Assembly: GCA_946902875.1 (NCBI GenBank)
Contig: OX336342.1
Coordinates: 14,067,523 to 14,131,522, forward strand
Origin: Nematopogon swammerdamellus
Taxonomy: Eukaryota; Arthropoda; Insecta; Lepidoptera; Adelidae
DNA: 64,000 bases
Direction: 5' to 3'
Notes under the pieces: generated by a model
Databases searched by the model: none
The model's input: the letters and a program-made list of their open reading frames with translations, nothing else
What the model was told of the DNA's origin: nothing
Position numbers and translations under genes: made by a program
In this document: in pieces, positions 55,236 to 64,000 of the stretch
How the letters are laid out: each line of letters opens with the position of its first letter
Position numbering within the stretch: position 1 is the first letter of the stretch

Positions 55236-55627
55236 GTCAGCCCCGGTAGCTCAGTGGTGCGGTCAGTGGACCGTCGACGTCGCTCGTGATCATAAGCAAA
55301 CCTGGGCGCGGTCTGTGCTTGAATGGGCGACCGCTTGACCGTTGGAGGGTGACCGTGGTTCGGATTCCACGTAAAACTGTAGGCCCCTTCCCTTCTTACC
55401 TTACTAGGTGGTAGGGTTTAATTTAACCCGCCCGGGTTGATACCACCGCACTGAACGAAAGATCTTTTGAAATGGCTATGTAAATAGTTCGTGTTTTCCG
55501 TTCAGTTCAGTGTAGCCAGCACGACTGAAGGGAAGCACTGACATGGCACCTAGTTCACCAAGGTGTCATTGGCTGACATCACGAATGTAGTAGGTGATGT
55601 AGCCAACCGTGTCAGTTTCCATAAAAA
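55236..55627 (+). mobile_element. Full-length 5S-like-headed SINE
   Basis: The order is GTCAGCCCCGGTAGCTCAG, GATCATAAGCAAACCTGGGC, GTGCTTGAATGGGCGACCGC, GTGGTTCGGATTCCACG, the body with CTTACTAGGTGGTAGGG, and the 3' end CAACCGTGTCAGTTTCCATA with A's. AAGCAA...GGGCG...CTTGAATGGGCGACCGC matches the intragenic control region of 5S rRNA genes. This is the most complete plus-strand copy. A CCGGCCAAG-family element begins in its A tail. Confidence 0.8.
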
Positions 55628-55875
55628 ACCGGCCAAGTGAGACGAACTCGCGCACCGAGGGTTCCGTATCACCATATCATGGTCAGCACCACTCACACCA
55701 TTTATGTATTAGTTAAAATGCTTCATACTATTTTCGGTAGATGGCGCGCATACACTTTTTAGACTCTTGTATGGGGACCCCCGTGAATTTGTTACTTTTT
55801 CTTATTTTTATTATTTGTTATTATATCGGCCTTAATAACACATATTCTGTGAAAATCACAACGGGCTACCTATTA
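55628..55875 (+). repeat. CCGGCCAAGTGCGAG-family element, 5' part
   Basis: It starts CCGGCCAAGTGAGACG then CTCGCGCACCGAGGGTTCC. It runs through GGTAGATGGCGCGCATACAC (shared with the 39.2-kb copy) and stops at CTACCTATTACATAG, lacking the 3' hairpin. Confidence 0.75.
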
Positions 55876-56379
55876 CATAGATATATATTTGGAATTTTTA
55901 ATTTGTGCACTTTTCTTTCACCTCAACAAGTCAATGCCGCGTTTAGGTATATATTTCGTTGTCCTCTAGATTGGACAGGCTGTAGGTTTCGTCGCGGCTT
56001 ACGGTGCCTGGTAAGTGAGACAGCTAACTATTATTGTACACTGAATCGATTGTTTCTACTGCTTCATATCATGTACATTTAGTACACTAGTCTTGTAGTC
56101 CCTATATTACATTGGAAGGTGGTGTCTCTAATAAATAACCTTTATCTAATGATTATTTGATACATTAGGTTAAGACCGAATGCGCCAAAACAGACTTAAA
56201 TATCTAACTCGATAAGAGAAACCACGACTTGCACTAGGACAAAATTAGTCGTCTTTAGCTAAATGGTCGTTATCTCTGAGAGTTCTTTTTTTCATGAAAC
56301 TATACATTTCTAAGCTCTGGCCTTTCAAAGTTCAGAAGACATAGATGGTACTACCATTGTTTTATAAAATATAAGGTAG
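55876..56379. other. No gene recognised
   Basis: AT-rich DNA; nothing recognised. Confidence 0.4.
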
Positions 56380-56575
56380 GGAGAGGGGAGGCAAATAGTG
56401 GGAGGGAGAGGTAGGGGACGGAAGGGCAGGGAGATGGAAGGAAAGGAAGGGGGAAACGAGGGAGGAATAGAGAGAGAATATAAGAGAAGCGATCGCTTCA
56501 TATCGTGCTTTTATCGGATTTGCTATTAAACCGAGTCTACCGCGAGCGAAGCCGCGGGCAAAAGCTAGTTGTATA
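56380..56575 (-). repeat. ACTAGCTTTTGCCCGCGGC-family element with purine tract
   Basis: The minus strand starts CTAGCTTTTGCCCGCGGCTT then CGCTCGCGGTAGACTCGG. It runs into a strongly purine-rich plus-strand tract (56383-56472: GGGAGGGAGAGGTAGGGG and the like). Confidence 0.65.
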
Positions 56576-56966
56576 ATAAATTAATAATAGTCGACAAAAC
56601 AAACTGTTTGACAAACAGCTGGCCGATAATTGGACTTAATATTGTTAAGTCTGCGTTGGCGCAATCAGCCCTAAGGTACATACTGTAAGTTGTGCTTACA
56701 ATGCAAGCCGAACTCGAGTTAAACTTGGTGACACCCTCCAACCAACCCTATCTTCCCTCCCCCCTTCGCCCCTTCGCCACCTCCCTTTCTCGGCCACATT
56801 GCGCCAGACCACGTCTTGATAAACTACCAGTAGCTGTCCAGTACAGAGAGGGGGAAAACTGTTGGCCGGCGCGTCCGTAGCTGACCAAGACGACTGTCAC
56901 CGTTGTGCGCAACATGTGCGCTTCGCTCTCATTACTTATGTAAATGTATACATAATAAGCTAACAC
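56576..56966. other. No gene recognised
   Basis: Two overlapping short frames on opposite strands have no domain. Confidence 0.4.
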
Positions 56967-57334
56967 TTTTTTTTATTGAAACTGACACGGTTGGCTACAT
57001 CACCTACAACATCCGTGATGTCAGCCCATAACACAGGGTGAACTAGGTGCCATGTCAGTGCTTCCATTCATTTTATGTCGGCTATACTGAACTGGATGGA
57101 AAACACGAACTATTTACATAGCCGTTTCGACCGACGTTTCATTCAATGCGGTGGTATCAACCCGGGCAGCCAACCCTAGTAAGGTAAGAAGGGAAGGGAC
57201 CTACAGTTTAGCGTGGAATCCGAACCACACAGTTGGACTCCAACGTTCGAGCGGTCACCCATTCAAGTACTGACCGCGCTCAGGGTTGCTTAACAACAGT
57301 CGACCGACCGCACCACGGAGCTACCGAGGCTGAC
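56967..57334 (-). mobile_element. 5S-like-headed SINE, minus-strand copy
   Basis: A T-run and ATTGAAACTGACACGGTTGG give the 3' end. The minus-strand head reads GTTGTTAAGCAACCCTGAGC and GCGGTCAGTACTTGAATGGG then TGACCGC. This is the clearest 5S-like stretch in the window. GTGTGGTTCGGATTCCACG supplies a B-box-like motif. Confidence 0.8.
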
Positions 57335-57523
57335 CAAGATAAACGTATTGTTATTTACGACAGCCTGTTATGAACATATTTCGAGAATGGTACGAAAGTA
57401 AATAGTGTATACTCTTTTGTAAGGCTTCCGTAGAATGTACGTACATACCTGGCAGAGGTAAATTGAAATTTTTTTTTTATATATTTTGTTAATTTATTAG
57501 TATTTTTTTGAATATTATATATA

Positions 57524-59011
57524 GTCCAGCAGTTATGTACTTTTAACTGGAACGTATTCCGAAGTTAATGAAACTTTTACAGGTTGTTGGGGGGTACACT
57601 AGGAATACTATCGTAAGTTTTCGACCTCGAGGACCCTGTGCTAACTTGGGTGTGGGCAAAAATCTCAATTTTTTCCCGACTTTTTTCAGCTTTTCACCTA
57701 TATCTCTTAAACTAAGGATATTTTGTTGAGCATATTGCATAACAAAGTTGGGGAGCATTAAATCTCCTAAAATTTCGTTGTTGAACCAGCTTTTCAGGCC
57801 CAACATTAACGAAGATACAGCCGATCAAAGTAAGACAAAGTTTATTAAAATGTAAAAAATAGCAGAAAAACGAAGGTTTTGGCCCTATAACTATTTGTTA
57901 CCATAATTTCCATGTTAATTATGTTGATCACTCATAAATATCAACGTATTAGAAAACCTATGACCCCCTTCCCCCGCCCCCTCCCCCAAGGTGGTTTTTG
58001 ATGGTTATCCTGGTGGGATATCCTGATCAGCGTTCTTTGCTTCACTCCTCAACAAAGTTTGTCTTTTCCAAGACAACTTCGATCAACACGATTTCGCAGG
58101 TGAAATTTCTTTCCAACGATACCAACAAGCAGAACTTCATAACTATGCTGACGAGTGAAATGAAAGCCAGGGGGATCCAAGTGAAGCAGGCAGTAGAAGA
58201 CGCCGATGTAATGATTGTGGAGACTGCTGTCTCAGCTGCTGACAAGTATGATAGTGTCGTCATAACAGGGAAGACATAGATCTTCTGTTGCTTCTCACTG
58301 GGTTCTTCCAAAAAGAACGTTTATTTATAGAAGAGTGGAAAGGTTCACAGCCCAACTGTACTGTATTCATCTCACTCGTTCAAGTACGATATACAGGATA
58401 TTCTTTTCCTGCATGCGATAAGTGGGTGTGACACCACCTCAGCACCATTTGGTACTGGAAAAAAGAAGGTGATACAGATGTATAGCAAGAACCCTAGCCT
58501 TTCAGAGAGGTTGGCGATTTTTAAAGACCCCGAGGCAACTGATTTTTATAAACTAAAAATTAAAATCTAAAATTGATGGGGGGCTGGGGGGGGTGGAGGG
58601 TCATAGATTTTCCAAGACGTTGATATTGATGAGTGATCAACATAGTTAACATCGAAATGATGGTTATAGGGCCAAAACCTTCGCTTTCCGCTATTTTTTA
58701 CATTTTAAGAAACTTTGTCCAACTTTGGTCGGCTGTGTCTCCGTTAATATTAGGTCTGAAAATCTGGTTCAACAAAGCAATTTTAGGAAATTTAATGCTC
58801 TCCAACTTTTTCATGCAATGTGGTCAACAAAATATCCTTAGTTTAAGAGATATAAGCGAAAATCTGAAAAAAGTCAGAAAAATTTACAGGCTTCTCGAGG
58901 CCGAAAACTTACGATAGTATTCCTAGTGTACCCCCAAACAATCTGTAAAAGTTTCATTAACTTCGGAATAATTTTCAACTACCCCACCTTTTTTCGACAT
59001 GTCGACTGGAC
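57524..59011. mobile_element. TA-flanked element with ~450-bp terminal inverted repeats carrying a PIN-like gene fragment
   Basis: The ends GTCCAG (57524) and CTGGAC (59006-59011) are each flanked by TA. From ATTCCGAAGTTAATGAAAC inward the two arms (about 57524-57990 and 58571-59011) match for several hundred bases. Shared blocks include TACACTAGGAATACTATCG, TAAACTAAGGATATTTTGTT and GTTGATCACTCAT, with moderate divergence. The unique middle (57991-58570) holds a broken gene described separately. No transposase is present, so it would depend on a Tc1/mariner-like or other TA-targeting enzyme supplied in trans. Confidence 0.75.
57991..58570 (+). pseudogene. Frameshifted PIN/FEN1-like nuclease-fold protein fragment (SGCDTTS family)
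   Basis: Three plus-strand frames join in one order: VVFDGYP at the very left edge, QVKFLSNDTNKQNFITML then EDADVMIVETAV, a shifted frame with EDIDLLLLLTGF, and another with DILFLHAISGCDTTSAPFG then TGKKKVIQMY. I know this order (FDGY, DADxLIV, GEDxDLLVLL, HAxSGCDTTSxFFGxGK) from an uncharacterised metazoan protein family. The spaced acidic motifs resemble PIN/FEN1/XPG-type nucleases (EAEA, TEDMD, LLGxDY). That fold assignment is my inference. Frameshifts lie near 58010, 58270 and 58370, and the last frame stops at 58568-58570. About 190 codons are covered. The gene fills almost exactly the interval between the inverted arms. Confidence 0.6.
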
Positions 59012-59189
59012 TAATATACCTATTCGAGAAAATTATTAAGATTTGAGAAAATAAAATGTCGTCGGTTTTCTAACAAATAAATTAATTGAGTATAATGCGG
59101 TGATTTAATTTTTGACAAAGGAGGGAAAGTGAAAACTGGGCCTGAGTAAGGTCCGTTGCCATTGGGTGCCTAAAATGCTGACGGTCCTT
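59012..59189. other. Short unassigned spacer
   Basis: AT-rich DNA between the long-TIR element and the mariner remnant. No mariner end was identified. Confidence 0.35.
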
Positions 59190-59445
59190 TTCTGCAAGAC
59201 AACGCACGCGTTCACAAGTCACATGTTGCAATGGGTGCACTGAGGGATTGCGGCTTCTAAGTGCTCTCCCACCCACCCTATTCTGCAGACCTGGCTCCAA
59301 GGCGATTTTGTGCAATGAATATGGCCGTTACCGAGTATTTTGAGATTAAAGATTTAAACTGCGTTTTTCATGGGATCGAAGCATTGAAAAAACGTTATGA
59401 AAGTGTATTTAGGTTCGAGGGAATTAAGTCGAAAATTAACAATAA
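59190..59445 (+). pseudogene. Mariner transposase C-terminal remnant
   Basis: The frame reads LQDNARVHKSHVAMGALRDC, GF, a stop, VLSHPPYSADLAP, then a segment where the third catalytic aspartate should be (APRRF in place of AP(S/C)DF, consistent with a one-base insertion), and IEALKKRYESVFRFEG. The LQDNARVH aspartate and HPPYSADLAP are diagnostic of DD34D mariner transposases. The N-terminal half and first catalytic Asp are not recognisable, and the copy is dead. Confidence 0.8.
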
Positions 59446-60106
59446 AACTTCAATAAATTACCACGCCTTTTACTTTTACCTAGCCCGAAAACCTCCCATT
59501 TTAGATCCAGTCATTTCCCACCCGTGCACGTTGAGAGGAAGCAAATTAGAAATATTTAGATGTAGGAAGTTGTTGTTGAAAACATTAAATTTTGTGGACC
59601 TTGCCGTTCAATTAATTTTATTAAACTAAAATAAAAATATCCCGTGCATGTTCATCCCAGCTACCGTGCGCAGCGGCGGATAGGGTTGCGAACTGCAGCT
59701 CCCAGCCCGAGCTATAAAACTCATTAGGGGTAGCGAATGGGCAAATCGCTTCTCCGGCAGACGATAAAACTTGCACTAATAGTTTTATGCACTACTCCTG
59801 ACTAATTGTGGGGAAGCTCTAACGACCTTTACGTCCGTTGTTTGTCGGCTTATTTGTATGTTTGTCATTTACGGCTGCTTGAGCTGGATGCGTCGGCTTA
59901 CGAGGGATTTGATTTTGCGCCAAATTGGTGCAGTCGGGTAAAAGGAATTGTCATTTTTGTCTTTATTACAGGTTTTGATCACACGATTAAATGACAACCG
60001 CACAGTTCATTTACATTATCCATCTATCTATCCATGGGCGTCGTTAGACACCTTATGGGTGACTCGAAGCCAAAGGTTGCGCTTCCTAAACAAAAAAAAA
60101 ATTATA
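59446..60106. other. No gene recognised; repeat-free segment
   Basis: Sequence at 59640-59800 is repeat-free with ACGATAAAACTTGC and TAGTTTTATGCACTAC (homeobox-like TTTAT cores) and could be a regulatory element. No frame is supported. Confidence 0.4.
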
Positions 60107-60770
60107 CAGGGTGTTCGGCACATCGACCGACAAAATTTTTTTGTAGGTAAGTGGGGTCATTTGCAACGTTTTGACCCATGATACCTTTTGTCAGATGTCA
60201 CGTGGTAGTGAGATACGATTTTTTTTCTTTATTTTTGAAAATTACCAAAATCCCAGCTTGGTATCCCGCGATAAGTGCCCGTGTTGTCGTTCTGTTCTGT
60301 CTCTGTGCCTAATTTTGACCACATAGTGAATTATTCGTATATATCATAGTCGTATAACATTGGAAAGGGCGTAAAACAGCAAACGTTTTAAAAGAAAATA
60401 AAGCTATCAATTGCTGTCAGTTTTTTTTAATGAATTAAGAAATTAAGATTCTGTGATATTTTTACTCGTTCTCGGGACTTTGGGAGGTCATAAGACCTTT
60501 TCATGGTATTAACTTCATCAAATAATATTTTTTTATAGAAGAAGGATACATCGTAAAATTCAATAAATTTTATTATGTGCTGATAAAATCATAAACAAAA
60601 AAGTTACAAGGGTTTAAAGCTGGGATTTTGGTAATTTTCAAAAATAAAGAAAAAAAAATCGTATCTCGATACCACGTGACATCTGACAAAAGGTATCATG
60701 GGTCAAAACGTTGCAAATGACCCCACTTACCTACAAAAAAATTTTGTCGGTCGATGTGCCGAACACCCTG
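60107..60770. mobile_element. MITE with CAGGGTGTTCGGCACATCG ends and ~147-bp inverted repeats
   Basis: The left arm begins CAGGGTGTTCGGCACATCG and runs for about 147 bases through GTGGGGTCATTTGCAACG to ACCAAAATCCCAGCTT. The right arm is its near-perfect inverse ending CGATGTGCCGAACACCCTG. TA flanks both ends (60105-60106, 60771-60772). CAGGGTGT termini with TA targets are typical of Tc1/mariner-related elements in arthropods. The interior has no transposase. Confidence 0.85.
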
Positions 60771-61209
60771 TATATAAGGGGATAGACCATTTCAAAAGAT
60801 CGCACACCATAATGATTAATGAATCATCCGTGCTCCCACACTTTCGTGAATAAGCGCAATAAATGTACGAGTGTAACTAAATAAAACACTTGGCGTTCGC
60901 TGTGGTGGTGTAGTGTCGCGATTCGTTAGATACTTCACTATCTTGTTAATACGAGTATCAGAGGCTGGAATAGATTTTTTTCAACATTTCGTTGCGTACG
61001 GGTAAGTAAATATTTGTATAGAGAAAAGGTGCAGGGCCTCTAGCGGGCCAGTTGGTACTAAAATTACCATACAAATATTTGTTTAACGTTACTTGTATGC
61101 AACGAAATGTAAAAAAATCTCTATGTGACCATTCCAGACTCCTGAAAGAAAATGAATAGCCTAAAAATAACAAGGTAGAGTTGGAGGTAGGTTTAGTTGA
61201 ATAATAATT
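60771..61209. other. No gene recognised; imperfect inverted pair
   Basis: CAACATTTCGTTGCGTACGG (60983) and CATACAAATATTTG / TATGCAACGAAATGTAAAAA (61070-61114) form an imperfect inverted pair about 100 bp apart, perhaps a further decayed MITE. Confidence 0.4.
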
Positions 61210-61455
61210 GAAGCGGTTCGTAAGCTTAGTGGCCGCGGAGGAAGGTTAGCGCGCGCAGGGCAGGCGTGTCGTGCCCGCGCAGCCGTGACCTACCCCACGC
61301 GGCTGCGAGTCGTGCGCGCGCGCCACTATCGCGCATCGTCTCCCTCCTCTCCCTCTCTCGTGTCCCTCCACGCCCGCCCCGCCCCTCCGCGCTACACACA
61401 ACCACTCCCGCGCACACGTCGCGGCAGACGGAGGCCCCCCAACTGCTGTAAGCGC
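61210..61455. other. GC-rich island
   Basis: GCCGCGGAGGAAGGTTAGCG and CGCCCGCCCCGCCCCTCCGC bracket CpG-rich DNA. Frames on both strands overlap and look compositional. Confidence 0.4.
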
Positions 61456-61466
61456 TTGCATCGTGC

Positions 61467-61703
61467 AGTGCGATGCAGTGAGGTATGGAATACTGAAATA
61501 GTTGATTGTGTACGTGAAACTGAAGAACTCAGATTTGACGGATTTTTATTATGAAGACATAATCAAAATTCGTAAAAAATACATATATAAATAAGAAAAT
61601 ATTCATAAAAAAAAGTCGTAAATCAAAAGTTATTCAGCTTCACGTACACAATCACCCATTTCAGAACGATACGATACCTTACTGCGGACAACCCTGTATA
61701 TGT
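61467..61703. mobile_element. Decayed MITE with TGATTGTGTACGTGAA inverted arms
   Basis: TTGATTGTGTACGTGAAACT (61502) and AGCTTCACGTACACAATCAC (61637) are inverse arms. The right end reads GCGGACAACCCTGTATA, a CAGGGTTGT-type terminus. The left terminus is mutated. Confidence 0.6.
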
Positions 61704-62268
61704 ATAAATAATGTTTTCAAAAGATTCACTGCTTATTTACCAAGTCGCATGTAAATCCATGCGCAAGTGGTAAAGACCAAGGGGCGAGTGGTAATACAAA
61801 CTACAAAAGGGGTCAGTCTTAGACTATATAGAAAGCAGTGACAAAGTTCGGTTCAAAAATTATGCTCTGTTGGTCTTCAAATAACCGAAGTTTGAGAAGC
61901 GAGTCTACGCGCGCGACAGCCAACGTAATCCCGGAGGTTGGCGCGGCTGCCTGCTCCGCCGCTCCGCCGCCTCCTCCGCGCCGGAGACCGACCGACTGAC
62001 AAGTCCACGCATCGTTCTAGCATCGTGCATCTCATTACCGCGACCAGTCGCCTACATTACGGGTTTTTCCAATAAGCATTTTATTTATAAAATAATTTCG
62101 AAAACTTATATTTTTCATTCTAAAAACTTATATTTTCGCGGAACTTACTGTGCATGTAATATTACGTACACTGTAAATCATGGAGGAAAAAAACTACTTG
62201 CTGTGTGGGCAGAGTTATGAATGAGGAACACTTTTCAAAGCTAATAATACCTATTCTCCGCTCCACTT
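61704..62268. other. Unassigned with GC-rich patch
   Basis: A CpG-rich patch (61890-62010, CTCCGCCGCCTCCTCCGCGC) lies in otherwise plain sequence. Confidence 0.4.
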
Positions 62269-62360
62269 AGTCAGTCAGTGTTTTATGAGTCCACTGTTGG
62301 ACATACGCGTCTCCAATTTTCCCCCAGTCCTCCCGGCCTTCAGTGGTACGGAATCATTCC
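62269..62360 (+). repeat. CTGCTGGACATATGCCT-type repeat, copy 2
   Basis: GTCAGTCAGTGTTTTATGAG, CCACTGTTGGACATACGCGT and CCAATTTTCCCCCAGTCCTC match the 1.1-kb copy and extend it downstream to GGCCTTCAGTGGTACGG. Confidence 0.6.
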
Positions 62361-63469
62361 GCCGACGTACTTGAATTTGTTGAGCCACGAGACATCAATG
62401 CTCCACTCATTCAACGATAAATTAGAGATATATTTCAACCAATCATGAGCGACAAAGAAAACTATAAGAAAGCGTTTTCATTGGGCACTGAACGCATTTG
62501 CTATGCCGCCGATTGCTGTTCTGTAACGAATACACTCTAGCTGGACCACCTAGGCATCTATACAAATCCTATCCGAGCTAGTAAAACAGCTTTGGGGGAT
62601 ACGAATACGTGGGTGGTGTTATCGAATATGCTTCACAAATACAATACGAATATTACGTGCAATAGTTATTGCACGCAGCCAGCCCCGCCCCGCCCCCGCC
62701 CCCTTCAGCGCCGCGCCGCCGCCCTTCGTACCGCGATCAGCATCTTATCTATCCGTTGTTTATGGCGCGGTGCGTAGCGCCCCCGGCCATAGCGGCGGCA
62801 ACGTTATACTGTTAAAACAATTAATTCCTAGATAGACAAAACGTATGCACTGGCTTGCGTTGCTATTATTAATTTTATCTAGATTTATTACTTCAGAATA
62901 ACGCTACCGGATATGTTTTCTTATCAACATTTGCTGAAATATCATCGCACATGTACACGAGCAAATTTTAAAATGTTAGGCAGTGCTTTAAATGCAGGAA
63001 AGTTTCTGCTAAGAACAGATAATTCAAAAAGGGAATACTTTTTCACATCTACTTCATCGTTGTGCAAAACAAGTGCACTCCGGAGAAAAAAAAAGTGAAA
63101 TGCACGCGTCAGCTTCAAGCTGTTATTGCTATAAATAATAATAATAATTTTGTATATTTTTAATTTTATTATCTATATAGAATTAATATAAATATTGTAT
63201 TATAAAAACGTGAAAATAAAGAAATAATAATAATAATTTACTTTGCAGTCTCTACATGTAGGATAAAACACTGTGACAAATAACTTGCTTTGCGAAATCA
63301 TTAACTGATGCTGTATATAAATGTCAGGGTAAACTGATTTGCCAGGCATTCAGATAGCACCAGCGAGAGCCTTTCAGATACGCCTCGGTTACAATTACAA
63401 ACTGTAGCGCGCGTTTCCAAGTATGACTATCATTGGGTGTCGTTTTGAATGTGCATACTTTGCATACTT
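62361..63469. other. No gene recognised; TAA microsatellites
   Basis: A GC-rich patch lies at 62675-62800. A 61-codon frame (62913-63098) is followed by AT-rich DNA with (AAT)n runs near 63136-63150 and 63223-63238 and AATAAA-like hexamers. No family is recognised. Confidence 0.4.
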
Positions 63470-64000
63470 TGAATGTGCATAGGCATAAGGCGGTTTTTAA
63501 CCGACTTCCAAAAAAGGAGGAGGTTCTCAATTCGTCTGTATGTTTTTTTTTTTTTATTTTTTTTTTTATTTTTTTTTTTATTTTTTTGTATGTTTGTTAC
63601 GCGATTTCTCCGTCAATTGAGGGCCGATTTAGAAAATTCTTTTTTTGTTAGTTAGGTCATACTTCCGAGGTGGTCTCATTTCAATTTTATCGAAATTGGT
63701 TGAGTGGTTTTCGAAAAATCAGCATAATACTATAGTGTGTGGTTACCTTCAGCAAAACTTGTGATGTGGTCGTATTCGGCAATTTTCAGTATGATAAATT
63801 AGTATGGTGTGTGGTTACCTTCAGCAAAACTTTTGTGATGTGGACTTATTCAGCAATTTGCAGTCTGACACATATGGCGAATAATTCTGTACCACTTCAA
63901 TCGATTTCGATTATTCGATTTCGATTATTCTTATTTATGTAATATTACTAAAAAGAATGGAATAAAAACTGTTTTAAAAAATATTAAACCGATTTCAAAA
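63470..64000 (+). repeat. AACCGACTTCCAAAAAAGGA-type repeat, running off the window
   Basis: TTAACCGACTTCCAAAAAAG and GAGGAGGTTCTCAATTCGTC begin a very widespread arthropod repeat. A long T-rich stretch (63543-63588) follows, then GATTTCTCCGTCAATTGAGG. A direct duplication has the core GTGTGTGGTTACCTTCAGCA (about 63735 and 63807). The element appears to continue beyond base 64000. It is non-coding here. Confidence 0.65.

Overview
This window looks like nuclear DNA from a moth or butterfly (Lepidoptera). The basis is the repeat content: many copies of interspersed families that I recognise as typical of lepidopteran genomes. These include the CCGGCCAAGTGCGAG family, the ACTAGCTTTTGCCCGCGGC family, SINEs with a 5S-rRNA-like head, RTE/CR1/Jockey-type LINE tails, CATA microsatellites, and TA- or TTAA-flanked inverted-repeat elements. 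There is no bacterial-style gene organisation, and no complete host gene can be supported.

Layout. At 1.27-2.2 kb lies a probable terminal exon and 3' UTR of an unrecognised membrane protein. From 2.9 to 10.4 kb there is a dense field of repeats: an RTE insertion with a clean target-site duplication, a long element with a triplicated interior, broken LINE fragments, a tRNA-like pol III unit and a hAT-like MITE. From 11 to 17.6 kb there are two short perfect palindromes, a 71-bp sequence present in inverted orientation 2.7 kb apart, a diverged satellite locus and several GC-rich islands. From 17.9 to 21.3 kb there is a palindromic MITE with an internal 475-bp tandem duplication, then LINE fragments and SINEs. 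From 21.5 to 31.5 kb AT-rich DNA alternates with many GC-rich islands sharing GCGGAGGCGG-like motifs. From 31.5 to 33 kb there is a TTAA-flanked piggyBac-like non-autonomous element carrying a LINE copy. From 35.9 to 38.7 kb there is a palindromic MITE and a 68-bp satellite with 204-bp higher-order periodicity, arranged as two opposed arrays and interrupted by a SINE. From 39 to 57 kb there are repeat fragments separated by long stretches in which I recognise nothing. At 57.5-59.0 kb a TA-flanked element with about 450-bp terminal inverted repeats encloses a frameshifted gene fragment with motifs of a PIN/FEN1-like nuclease fold. A mariner transposase remnant and three further inverted-repeat elements lie in or near the last 5 kb.

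The window is probably intergenic DNA or a large intron near a developmental-type locus with CpG-like islands; that reading is inference. The most unusual structures are the long-TIR element carrying the PIN-like gene fragment, the higher-order inverted satellite, and the SINE families that appear to exchange 5' heads.
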